Assembly: GCF_018881595.1 (NCBI RefSeq)
Contig: NZ_JACVQA010000008.1
Coordinates: 62,001-126,000 of the forward strand
From: Polynucleobacter sp. UK-Gri1-W3
GTDB lineage: Bacteria > Pseudomonadota > Gammaproteobacteria > Burkholderiales > Burkholderiaceae
Direction: 5' to 3'
Length of the DNA: 64,000 nucleotides
Shown: piece after piece, positions 45,991 to 54,384 of the stretch
How the letters are laid out: each line of letters opens with the position of its first letter
Position numbering within the stretch: position 1 is the stretch's first letter
Notes under the pieces: model-generated
The model's input: only the letters and a program-made list of their open reading frames with translations
The model's database searches: none
What the model was told of the DNA's origin: nothing
Program-made: the position numbers and the translations under genes

Positions 45991-47535
45991 CTAATTATTC
46001 GTTTCGAATACATTCCAGTTGATATCGTTGGAACGGAAGTAGTAAGAAGCACCAAACTTCATGATGACTGAGTCTTCGTTCTCAGCAACAAATCGGGTAC
46101 TAGGGATATTTTTTAAATAGGTTTCAGGTGAGGCAGCTGCAGCACCAAAGGGAACTTTACCCACAAACTTCGAAATCAAATCCGATGCAGCAAGATAGCT
46201 TGTTGGCTGCTCAATGACATTGGTTTTCATAGGTGTATCTGCTTTGCCAGTGAACATGATGCCAACGGGAATATTGGTCACATTTGGACTTGGGATTTCT
46301 CGCATACCCGTAATTTCATTCTTGTTTCTGCGGATCGCTGCACCATGCTCAGGAATGAAAACAATCACCACTTGTCGACCAGAGCTATTTACCTTGGTGT
46401 AAAAACGATCAACATCACTTAATAACTTACGCGCTCTGCGGGAGTAGGTTTCTACGCTGTTTTCTAGCTTGCCACCATCCAGCGCACGATTACCATCATG
46501 CAATGAGATCGTATTGTAGAAAAGGGCGACCCGTTCATTGGGGGACTTCATGCGCGCATCCCACCAATTCGATAGCACGGAGTAGTCATCATAAATTTGC
46601 GAACCGTCAAAACCTCTTAGGTAAGGGGTGGATTGCGTGTTATCGAATAGTGGGGCAGACATACCGCCCTCATTTCTGATTTCCTTAAGGAGATCTCCAT
46701 ATTTGCCATCATGATTTAAAGCAAGCTGTACCTGAAAGCCAGTTTTATTCAGGTTACTAAAAAGCAAGGAATCTTCGACAGGAGGTTTGTATAAATCCCG
46801 CTGGTCCTGCTGACCACGACTACCGCGTAATAAACGAATAATTGAAGGGCCACTGTAGGAAGATGCTGAATTAAAGTTGGTAAATAAATAATGGAAGCGT
46901 TGGAAAAGTGGATTGTTATCTTCTTTAATGTATCTCAGATCATCCCAAGCCAGCGAGCAGACATTAATCACCAGTACATCAAATGGAGCGCCGCTGGCCT
47001 TTTGAGAGCGATTGAATGCAGTCCGAGAGGCCTCTTCAATAAAGAAGCCATCAAGCGACTCTGTGAGTGCTGTATCGCTTGGTAGACCAATCACTTGGCC
47101 GTCTGCATCATAGGCCAATGGTGCCATCTTGGCTCCCAACGGAAGCAAAGTGCTCAAGATGGCTAATGAGGCTATTGTTGTCATTCTCAACTTCTTGGAA
47201 AGCAGGAAGTAAAAAAGATATAGACCCAGCAAGATGGCTATGACTCGCCAATCTAAAATTCGGATTAAGAGCTCTAAGTAATACTGGTAGCTAAAGTCTA
47301 GCAACTGACTAATTTTGGGAATGATATTGCGAAGCGGTGGCAGCGGGCTATCGAAGTAAAGTAGAGCGATGCCAGTAGGCAATGCTACCCATTTACGAAT
47401 TCGTAGCAAGGTTGGATTAGCATGGGAAAAAATTAGAAATAGCGCAAAGGCAGCATTAACAAAAAAATGGAAATGTATATAGCCTGTATAGAACAGGATA
47501 ATCTTAATGAGGAAATAGAAATTCCAAATTCCCAT
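45991..47535 (-). CDS. bcsG: Cellulose phosphoethanolamine transferase BcsG
   Basis: A 514-residue inner-membrane enzyme: about five N-terminal helices (to about 150) and a periplasmic alkaline-phosphatase-fold domain. The zinc and nucleophile residues of BcsG are all present: Cys in INVCSLAWDD (about 190), Ser in NSASSYSGPS (about 225) and Glu-His in PEHG (about 396). BcsG moves phosphoethanolamine from phosphatidylethanolamine to glucan, giving diacylglycerol as by-product. It follows bcsZ by one base and converges with the bcsA operon. No bcsE or bcsF is visible. Confidence 0.88.
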   Translation of the reverse strand: MGIWNFYFLIKIILFYTGYIHFHFFVNAAFALFLIFSHANPTLLRIRKWVALPTGIALLYFDSPLPPLRNIIPKISQLLDFSYQYYLELLIRILDWRVIAILLGLYLFYFLLSKKLRMTTIASLAILSTLLPLGAKMAPLAYDADGQVIGLPSDTALTESLDGFFIEEASRTAFNRSQKASGAPFDVLVINVCSLAWDDLRYIKEDNNPLFQRFHYLFTNFNSASSYSGPSIIRLLRGSRGQQDQRDLYKPPVEDSLLFSNLNKTGFQVQLALNHDGKYGDLLKEIRNEGGMSAPLFDNTQSTPYLRGFDGSQIYDDYSVLSNWWDARMKSPNERVALFYNTISLHDGNRALDGGKLENSVETYSRRARKLLSDVDRFYTKVNSSGRQVVIVFIPEHGAAIRRNKNEITGMREIPSPNVTNIPVGIMFTGKADTPMKTNVIEQPTSYLAASDLISKFVGKVPFGAAAASPETYLKNIPSTRFVAENEDSVIMKFGASYYFRSNDINWNVFETNN

Positions 47536-47536
47536 A

Positions 47537-48547
47537 TTACTTTTTCAGATCCTCTAGAGCCATTTTAGTAAATAAAGACAGCATTGATGAGTAATAACCT
47601 TGCGATGGATTAAAGCTTGGTAGTTGAGTCTTCTCTACATCAGGGTAAGCAAGCGCCATAGCTGCAATGCTTTGGAACCCTTCAGATGCATTGTACGTTG
47701 CCATTTCACCAGTCATAACATTAATCCAGGCGGGCGGCATTTTGCCGGCATAAGAGCCCCAGTAGTGTTGAAAAGGTTTTATGAAGGGTAGAGAGGCCTG
47801 CTTTCCCCAAATTAAATACAGGGGGATTCTGACTGCGTCATACCCAAATCGATCGTCATCCGTAGGACCGATCCTCTCACCCTCTAATACCAGCCAATCT
47901 GGAGGCAATTGCCATTTCCCAAATCTCGCTTCTTGAATCAGCTTTAGGCCGGTTAATCGCAGATCTTCCCATTCCGGAGCAGGGTCTAATCTAGATAATT
48001 CCGCAATCGCCGGAAATACCCAATAGGAGAGGTTGAGTTTTAAGCCATCTGGTTTTTCAAAACCCGCTGCACCAGGTAGCAAAACTGTTCCTTTATTAGT
48101 TTTGCGCAAGAGCTTTGCTCTAATGGACTGGCTTATTTGGATGGCGTTAAATAAATAGCTCGGTTCATTCCATTTGGTATAGGCACACGATAAGGCCCAT
48201 GCAATAAATAAATCGCCATCACTGGCGTTATTCATATCATTGATGCCTACCTGCGGAGACCAGCTCCAGGCAAACAGTTTATCGTCGCGCACTTGTAGAT
48301 TTTGCTGTGTCCAGCTCCACACTTGGGAGAATGTTTCAGGGTCGTTATTTTGTACTGCAAGAAGCAAGGCCATGCCTTGACCTTCGGTATGGCTTATAGC
48401 GTTTTGGCCTTTATCAATAACCCGACCATTCTCCATAAATTCGGATTTAAATTGGGTCCAATCATCCGTCCCAAACGCAGTCGACGAACAGAAGAGCGCA
48501 AAAAGAAAACTCAAGAGCCAAAATCGTAGAAGGGTACGCCTAGTCAT
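47537..48547 (-). CDS. bcsZ: Endo-beta-1,4-glucanase BcsZ (GH8)
   Basis: A 336-residue secreted GH8 glucanase. The signal peptide ends near STAFG-TDD. The acid Glu is in HTEGQGMALLLAV, the subsite Asp in NASDGDLFIAWAL, and the base Asp in FGYDAVRIPLYLIWG. In Bcs systems it trims the chain in the periplasm. It is the first gene of the minus-strand bcsZ-bcsG pair, divergent from the HD-GYP gene at 48664. Confidence 0.9.
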   Translation of the reverse strand: MTRRTLLRFWLLSFLFALFCSSTAFGTDDWTQFKSEFMENGRVIDKGQNAISHTEGQGMALLLAVQNNDPETFSQVWSWTQQNLQVRDDKLFAWSWSPQVGINDMNNASDGDLFIAWALSCAYTKWNEPSYLFNAIQISQSIRAKLLRKTNKGTVLLPGAAGFEKPDGLKLNLSYWVFPAIAELSRLDPAPEWEDLRLTGLKLIQEARFGKWQLPPDWLVLEGERIGPTDDDRFGYDAVRIPLYLIWGKQASLPFIKPFQHYWGSYAGKMPPAWINVMTGEMATYNASEGFQSIAAMALAYPDVEKTQLPSFNPSQGYYSSMLSLFTKMALEDLKK

Positions 48548-48663
48548 GGGATTATTAAATCTAGGAAAAAATATGCTGGCGATTGATTATGATTTGTATT
48601 ACTAAGGAATAGGGTACATTATGGAGTAATGGCTTGTCATTGGCCTAATTTATTTGGTATTTC

Positions 48664-49974
48664 ATGCAGTTAGCTAATCAAACCTTTTACTTTGCTGTAT
48701 TTATCATCCTTGTAGGGCTGATGGCCCGATTCTTGGCGAATAAGGATGACGATCGCTCTCAGTTTAGGGTAATTTACTGGCCCGCAGGCTTGAGCTTTCT
48801 GGCCGCCTCTATGTTGGGCTTTGCCACTGCTCCATGGGGTGGCATGCTTGTCTTGGCCTTGGCGAATATCTTTTTGATCGCCGCCCTCGCCAATATTTCC
48901 CTATTGTTTAGTTGCTGGAATGAATCTCTACAGAGATCGAGTAAGGTTGCTGCTGGCACCTTGTTTGGCGGTGCCTCCGCAATCTATATCTACTTACAGT
49001 TTTTTGGGGAAACAAAAGACCGTATTCAGTTAATGGACATTGTCCTGATTATCTTTTGTATTTGGCAGATTGTAGCCTTGAGTCAGTTGCTCAAAAAAGA
49101 TAACGCCTATCAAATTAAAGTATTGCTTGGTGTCGAGTTTATTCAGCTTGGGGCTCGCATCATTCGCTCACTTTTAGCACTTAATGAAGTGGACTATCCT
49201 GGCACGCTTTACCACGAGAGTGGCTGGGCATTTGTAATGCGTATAACCTCAATCCTTGCGATTGCTACGATCTGCATCCTGATTACCAATTACTACATAG
49301 AAAAGCTGTGGCATGAATATCGACGTAGCTCACGTGCGATTGAGGATGGGATGCTTAATAGTCTAAATGTACTTTCAATGGTGCGAGATAACGAAACAGG
49401 TAACCATATTCTCCGAACAAAGAATTATGTACGCGCTTTAGCAGAAAGACTTAGCTCTAGCGGTGCTTATGCAAACGAATTGTCTAAAAGGGATATTGAA
49501 AATATTGTGAAGGCCGCCCCCTTGCATGACATAGGTAAGGTTGGTATCCCGGATACCATTTTGAAAAAATCAGGATCGTTGACAGACGAGGAGTGGCAAG
49601 TGATGAAGACACATGCCACTCTTGGGCAAGATGTTTTAACTGCCGCCAAGCTGAAGGACGCCTTAGATACCGATGTATTAGATGCTGCAATCCAGATTGC
49701 GGGCTGTCATCATGAATGTTGGGATGGCTCTGGCTATCCGCGGGGGCTAAAAGGCAAAGAAATTCCCTTGCCAGCTAGGCTGATGTCCTTGGCTGACACC
49801 TATGATGCTTTGGTCAATGAACGGGTTTATAAAAAGAAGTGGTCTCATGAAGAGGCTTGCTTGGAGATTGCTAGGTTAAAAGGTCTTCGTTTTGACCCTC
49901 GTATTGTCGAAGCTTTCATTTTCGAAAAAGACAATTTCTTGAGGATCTCTGAGCTATATAGAGACTCGATATGA
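48664..49974 (+). CDS. Membrane HD-GYP c-di-GMP phosphodiesterase
   Basis: A 436-residue protein: about seven N-terminal membrane helices (residues 5-215) and a C-terminal HD-GYP domain with NHILRTKNYV, HDIGKVGIP, THATLGQDVL and HHECWDGSGYPRGLKG. All catalytic motifs are kept, so it should degrade c-di-GMP. It overlaps the following diguanylate cyclase gene by ATGA, which repeats the HD-GYP + GGDEF pairing at 35900-37965. Confidence 0.88.
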   Translation: MQLANQTFYFAVFIILVGLMARFLANKDDDRSQFRVIYWPAGLSFLAASMLGFATAPWGGMLVLALANIFLIAALANISLLFSCWNESLQRSSKVAAGTLFGGASAIYIYLQFFGETKDRIQLMDIVLIIFCIWQIVALSQLLKKDNAYQIKVLLGVEFIQLGARIIRSLLALNEVDYPGTLYHESGWAFVMRITSILAIATICILITNYYIEKLWHEYRRSSRAIEDGMLNSLNVLSMVRDNETGNHILRTKNYVRALAERLSSSGAYANELSKRDIENIVKAAPLHDIGKVGIPDTILKKSGSLTDEEWQVMKTHATLGQDVLTAAKLKDALDTDVLDAAIQIAGCHHECWDGSGYPRGLKGKEIPLPARLMSLADTYDALVNERVYKKKWSHEEACLEIARLKGLRFDPRIVEAFIFEKDNFLRISELYRDSI

Positions 49975-51524
49975 CGATTACTTTCGAGCCTAGCTCTAAT
50001 GTTAGACGTAACTCTAGCCTTATTTTGGGCGCCTCTATTATTCTGGCGGTCATCTTTATCATCAACGCAGTAATCTCAGGATATTTGTTACGCCGTAATA
50101 CAACCGACGATCGTGCGGATCAACTCGCCACCCTGACATTAATATTAGCCGAGCACACTTCGCAGATTATTTTCTCAGCTAATACTGTTTTAAATAGCAT
50201 TGATGATGTGGTTTACGCAGCAAAAATTGAAGATGAGAAAAGCTATCGCAAGTTCACATCAAATAAAAATCAGTTTGAGCTGTTGGAGGAAAAGACAAAA
50301 TCGAATTCTATTTTAGACGTCACTACTTTTGTGGCTAATGACGGTAAAGTCCTGAATTTCTCGCGCTCCTATCCTGCGCCTGAAATTAATCTGGCGGATC
50401 GTGATTATTTTGTCTACTTGAAAAATCACAATGATCTTGAGACCTTCTACAGCGCTCCCGTCCAGAACAAGGGGAATGGTAAGTGGGTTTTTTATTTGGC
50501 TAGGCGCGTCAATGGTGCGCACGATGAGTTTCTGGGTATCATTTTGGTGGGCGTCTCTGTTGAGGTCTTTTCCTCGTTGTACGAGAGGTTAGGCTCCAAC
50601 TTGGGCGATGGCGCAGCGATAACTCTGTATCGCCAAGATAAGACCTTATTAACTCGATGGCCGCTAGTTGAAAATCTGATAGGTCGTGTCAATACCAATA
50701 ACTTGATTGAGCAATCCTTAGGCGCTGCAGCAGACGGTAATGGCGTGATCTTTACATCCAAGACCGGCTTTACTCGGCAAAATACGTCTCCGGTTGAGCG
50801 CATGATTTCCTATAGAAAAGTTACTGGATATCCATTCATTGTCGGAGCCGTAGTCCCCGAGACTTTGTATTTGGCCAACTGGTATAAAAATGCGACTGGC
50901 GGATTAATTGCCACCATTTTGAGCATCATCATTTTATTCATTGGAACCTATTTTCTGCTGAGGACTTATCGTCGTAATGCTGAGAACCAATATCGTGCGC
51001 ATCACGATGTCCTTACCAGATTACCCAATAGAACCTTATTCTCCGACCGCCTCTCTTATTCACTAGCCAATTGCAAGCGCAACCAAGCTAAATTGGCGCT
51101 TCTTTTTATTGATTTAGATAATCTTAAAACGATTAATGATGTATACGGCCATCTCGTAGGAGATGCAGTCCTAATGCAGGTTGCCGAAAGAATACGATCC
51201 TGTTTACGAGATACGGATACTGTAGCCCGTCTCGGTGGAGATGAGTTTATTGTGCTCTTGCTGGGTGTTGGTGATGAGAAGAATGCCTTAATGGTTGCCG
51301 AAAAAATACGATCCTCTCTCATGATGCCGATGACGGCTGATGGCATAACTGTAAGTACAAGCGCAAGTATTGGAGTGGCTTTATATCCCGATCATGGATC
51401 TAATGAGTCTGATTTGATGAATAATGCTGATATGGCGATGTATGAGGCTAAATCTAGCGGTCGCAATACAATTCAGGTATTCAGCGAGAAAGTACTCAAA
51501 TCAGTTTTCAAAGATATTTCATAA
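49971..51524 (+). CDS. Cache-sensor diguanylate cyclase
   Basis: A 517-residue protein: first membrane helix (about 17-41), a periplasmic double-Cache-type sensor (about 45-290; NLADRDYFVYLKNHND, VYFLARRVNG-like segment and IGVSVEVFSSLYERLG-like segment), second helix (about 305-328) and a GGDEF domain. GGDEF is intact (RLGGDEFIVLL), with an RxxD site (RDTD) five residues before. An external small molecule is the likely signal. It is coupled to the HD-GYP gene before it. Confidence 0.9.
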   Translation: MTITFEPSSNVRRNSSLILGASIILAVIFIINAVISGYLLRRNTTDDRADQLATLTLILAEHTSQIIFSANTVLNSIDDVVYAAKIEDEKSYRKFTSNKNQFELLEEKTKSNSILDVTTFVANDGKVLNFSRSYPAPEINLADRDYFVYLKNHNDLETFYSAPVQNKGNGKWVFYLARRVNGAHDEFLGIILVGVSVEVFSSLYERLGSNLGDGAAITLYRQDKTLLTRWPLVENLIGRVNTNNLIEQSLGAAADGNGVIFTSKTGFTRQNTSPVERMISYRKVTGYPFIVGAVVPETLYLANWYKNATGGLIATILSIIILFIGTYFLLRTYRRNAENQYRAHHDVLTRLPNRTLFSDRLSYSLANCKRNQAKLALLFIDLDNLKTINDVYGHLVGDAVLMQVAERIRSCLRDTDTVARLGGDEFIVLLLGVGDEKNALMVAEKIRSSLMMPMTADGITVSTSASIGVALYPDHGSNESDLMNNADMAMYEAKSSGRNTIQVFSEKVLKSVFKDIS

Positions 51525-51587
51525 GCCTTATATTTACAAGTTAATTGTTTGCTGAGTAAAGCCTGATGTATTGGAGGATCATTGTTT

Positions 51588-52373
51588 ATGAAAAAATTTG
51601 AGACCCCCAAAATTCTTTTAATTCCATTGATTAGTATTGGGCTCTTGTTCATAGTGCTTAGATCAGCTCCAAGTCAAAGCGCACCAAGCTCAACTATTCC
51701 TACATTGCAAATCGGTAACTTGATCTGGGATCAAACAGAGATGAACATTGCTGATGTTAAGGCTTATGCAGCCTCAACCGGATTTGTTAGTGCTGCGGAA
51801 AAGAAGGGCGGCGGCTTGTCGTATGAATATGGCTTTGTTCAAAAGCCGGGATGGACCTGGAAGACCCCCTACGGTGTACCTGCAAAAGATTCTGAGCCAG
51901 CAGTGCATCTAAACCAAACAGAAGCAGAATCGATTTGTCGCTATTACGGCAAACGTTTGCCTACTGAATCTGAATGGACTAATGCAGCTTTCTTAGAACA
52001 AAGAGCGAGTCCTCCCGCTGGATATACGAAGGGTCAGCGTTACCCATATCCGGGAGGCAGCACTCCCGCGGTATCCCATTGCCTCAGTGGTTGTGGTGAC
52101 TACAAGGGGCTCGCACCGGCTGGCGCCCTGAATCGTGGTACTGGGCACGTTATTGCTGGTTCAACAAAGCCTGGCGTCAACGGATTGTTTGATATGGGTG
52201 GAAATGTTTGGGAATGGACATCAACAGAACGTAATGGCGGATATATCACTCGAGGTGCCTCATGGTGGTATGGCCCTGAGAGACAGCAAGAAAGCGATGT
52301 GGAATCTAAACCAGGTGATATTGCCGTGGTTTACATTGGTTTTCGGTGTGTCGCCGATGCCGTGAAACAATAG
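51588..52373 (+). CDS. SUMF1/FGE-fold secreted protein
   Basis: A 261-residue protein with an N-terminal signal or anchor helix (about 8-25) and a formylglycine-enzyme-like domain (AESICRYYGKRLPTESEWTNA, GLFDMGGNVWEWTSTE, ITRGASWW, IGFRCVAD). The cysteine pair that binds copper in true FGE is not in the expected place: the ITRGASWW region lacks Cys. It is therefore probably not a sulfatase activator, but one of the many structural or binding SUMF1 proteins. ATG 51588 is used, with GGAGG ten bases before; TTG 51582 is possible. The helicase gene follows after three bases. Confidence 0.75.
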   Translation: MKKFETPKILLIPLISIGLLFIVLRSAPSQSAPSSTIPTLQIGNLIWDQTEMNIADVKAYAASTGFVSAAEKKGGGLSYEYGFVQKPGWTWKTPYGVPAKDSEPAVHLNQTEAESICRYYGKRLPTESEWTNAAFLEQRASPPAGYTKGQRYPYPGGSTPAVSHCLSGCGDYKGLAPAGALNRGTGHVIAGSTKPGVNGLFDMGGNVWEWTSTERNGGYITRGASWWYGPERQQESDVESKPGDIAVVYIGFRCVADAVKQ

Positions 52374-52376
52374 GGG

Positions 52377-53705
52377 ATGACTAGTTCTGCTGCAGATTCC
52401 TCCGAAATTGAAATTACCCCAGATTACCAAGCGGTAATTGAGGCCGTTGATCGCCATGATCCTTATATCTTCGTTAGCGGTAAGGCTGGTACAGGTAAAA
52501 CAACCTTAATTGGATATTTGAGAGATGCCATCCCTGGGAACGTTGTAGTAGTGGCCCCCACAGGCGTTGCAGCTCTTCAAGTGAAGGGGGTGACGATTCA
52601 TTCTTTCTTTAGATTGCCGCCTCGCTTAATCTTTCCGGAAGAAGATATCAAGCCATTGCGTGATAAGCGTCTTTATAAAGACATTCGTTTACTTATCATT
52701 GATGAGATCTCGATGGTGCGCGCCGATGTAGTCGATGCGATGGATTTATTTCTGCGTGAAAACGGCCCCCAAAAAGGTCAGCCTTTTGGCGGTATTCAGG
52801 TGATGTTCGTGGGGGATTTGTTTCAGTTGCCCCCTGTGGTTTCTAGTGCTGATATGCAGGTCTTATCAGAGAGAGGGTATGAGGGGCCTTATTTCTTTTG
52901 CGCCATGGCCTTGCATCGTAAGGATGTCACGATGGTTGAGCTCTCAAAGATCTTTCGTCAAAAGGATGAGCACTTCGCAGGCCTGCTCAACCGTATTCGA
53001 ATTAATCAGGATATAGACGAAGCCATTGAAACTCTGAATGCCCAATGCTTCAAAAAAGATACTGAACTAGATGAGCAGACTATTACTCTAACGACTACCA
53101 ATGCCAGGGCGGATCAAATTAATGGTGCTGGGCTACGCGCTATCACTAGCGATAGTAAGGTCTACGCAGGCAAGTCGACAGGAAAATTCAATATTGATGA
53201 GCGTAATCTACCGTCACCCAATAGCTTGGTACTCAAGGTTGGCGCTAAGGTTATGTTTACGGCAACCGATCCAGGATTTCCGAAGCGCTGGGTGAACGGC
53301 ACGATCGGTGTGGTGCGAGAGTTATTACCCGATAAGGTGAAGGTAATGGTCCAAAATGGGCCTTACTCAAATACAGTTGAGGTTACGGGCCATCAGTGGG
53401 AGTCGTATCGTTACGATCATGACATGATGTCGGGAAAAATTTCCCCGAGCATCATTGGAACGTATGTGCAGATACCGCTCATGCTGGCTTGGGCCGTCAC
53501 TATTCACAAAAGCCAGGGCAAGACGCTTGATAAGGTGAAGGTCGATCTCTCATCGGGTGCATTTGCCTCAGGGCAGGTCTATGTAGCTTTAAGTCGCTGC
53601 AAAACGATTGAAGGCATTTCTCTACAAAGACCCATTGAGCCCAGAGATGTGAGCTGCGATCAGGAGATCAAGCGTTTCTATATGAACTGTTTGCCTTCTA
53701 AATAG
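52377..53705 (+). CDS. PIF1-like ATP-dependent DNA helicase
   Basis: A 442-residue superfamily 1 helicase: Walker A GKAGTGKTTLI (about 35-45), APTGVAALQVKGVTIHSFFR, Walker B LIIDEISMVRADV, VGDLFQLPPV, the Arg of FRQKD, and the C-terminal AWAVTIHKSQGKTLDKV. The set is that of PIF1/RecD-like helicases. Bacterial PIF1 unwinds 5' to 3' and can act on G-quadruplex or fork DNA; the role here is unknown. It is probably co-transcribed with the SUMF1 gene. Confidence 0.85.
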   Translation: MTSSAADSSEIEITPDYQAVIEAVDRHDPYIFVSGKAGTGKTTLIGYLRDAIPGNVVVVAPTGVAALQVKGVTIHSFFRLPPRLIFPEEDIKPLRDKRLYKDIRLLIIDEISMVRADVVDAMDLFLRENGPQKGQPFGGIQVMFVGDLFQLPPVVSSADMQVLSERGYEGPYFFCAMALHRKDVTMVELSKIFRQKDEHFAGLLNRIRINQDIDEAIETLNAQCFKKDTELDEQTITLTTTNARADQINGAGLRAITSDSKVYAGKSTGKFNIDERNLPSPNSLVLKVGAKVMFTATDPGFPKRWVNGTIGVVRELLPDKVKVMVQNGPYSNTVEVTGHQWESYRYDHDMMSGKISPSIIGTYVQIPLMLAWAVTIHKSQGKTLDKVKVDLSSGAFASGQVYVALSRCKTIEGISLQRPIEPRDVSCDQEIKRFYMNCLPSK

Positions 53706-53721
53706 GGTTATTCCCCCTCAT

Positions 53722-53750
53722 TTGACGCTCTTCTGTTTATGTAATTACAT
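53722..53750 (+). promoter_or_regulatory. mazE promoter with overlapping palindrome
   Basis: TTGACG (53722-53727) and TTACAT (53745-53750) are 17 bases apart. A perfect palindrome ATGTAATTACAT (53739-53750) overlaps the -10 box, as expected for an autoregulated toxin-antitoxin operon. Transcription would start only a few bases before the ATG at 53761, so the message may be nearly leaderless. Confidence 0.5.
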
Positions 53751-53760
53751 TGTTATTACT

Positions 53761-54051
53761 ATGAACAAAGACCATAAATCCAATGTTGTAACCAGCGCAC
53801 CACTGCAGGTGGCCATTAGAACTATTGGCAACTCTAAAGGCGTGGTCATCCCAAAGATTATTCTTGAGCAATCTGGAATACGGGAGATTGTGGAGATGTC
53901 GGTAGACGGAGAAAAAATCGTTCTAAGTAAGCCTAAAAATGCCATTAGAGAACATTGGGCTCAAGACGCGCAAAGTCTTGCGAAGCTTGGTGAGGATAAA
54001 TTGCTACTTGGAGATTTTGCTAACGATGAAGATGGAGATTGGGTTTGGTAA
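53761..54051 (+). CDS. mazE: MazE-type antitoxin (AbrB fold)
   Basis: A 96-residue antitoxin: N-terminal AbrB/MazE DNA-binding fold (VAIRTIGNSKGVVIPKIILE, EMSVDGEKIVLSKP) and an acidic toxin-binding tail ending DFANDEDGDWVW. ATG 53761 is preferred; a TTG at 53722 would lie inside the promoter. It overlaps the toxin gene. Confidence 0.85.
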   Translation: MNKDHKSNVVTSAPLQVAIRTIGNSKGVVIPKIILEQSGIREIVEMSVDGEKIVLSKPKNAIREHWAQDAQSLAKLGEDKLLLGDFANDEDGDWVW

Positions 54052-54377
54052 GGAGCATCGTTTCTTGTGGGGAAATTTGGCTCATCAATCTCGACCCAAC
54101 AATTGGAAGTGAAATTAAAAAAACACGCCCTTGTATTGTGGTCTCGCCTCAAGAGTTAAACGACTGTTTGCGCACTGTCATCGTTGCTCCCATGACTAGT
54201 AAGGGTAAGTCAGCAGGCTTTCGGGTACCTATTACGTTCGATGGAAAGAAGGGTTTAATTCTTATAGATCAAATTAGAGCTTTTGATAAAGCACGCTTAG
54301 TCAAGAAAGTTGGAAAGGTTAATTCCAAAACCTTAGCCGCCAGTCTTAGTGTGCTGCAAGAGACTTTTGCAATATAG
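54039..54377 (+). CDS. mazF: MazF/PemK-type endoribonuclease toxin
   Basis: A roughly 112-residue MazF: CGEIWLINLDPTIGSEIKKT-RPCIVVSP is the family N-terminus with the catalytic Arg, VIVAPMTSKGK contains the catalytic Thr-Ser segment, and LILIDQIRAFDKARL follows. It cuts mRNA at short sequence sites. The start is a TTG, either 54039 or 54045 (GGAG before the latter), overlapping mazE. Confidence 0.85.
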   Translation: MGLVRSIVSCGEIWLINLDPTIGSEIKKTRPCIVVSPQELNDCLRTVIVAPMTSKGKSAGFRVPITFDGKKGLILIDQIRAFDKARLVKKVGKVNSKTLAASLSVLQETFAI

Positions 54378-54384
54378 TTTCTTA

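Noticed and set aside
51588-52373. Formylglycine-generating enzyme activating a sulfatase
   Set aside because: Copper-site cysteines are not seen and BcsG, the nearest alkaline-phosphatase-fold protein, lacks a CxPxR motif.
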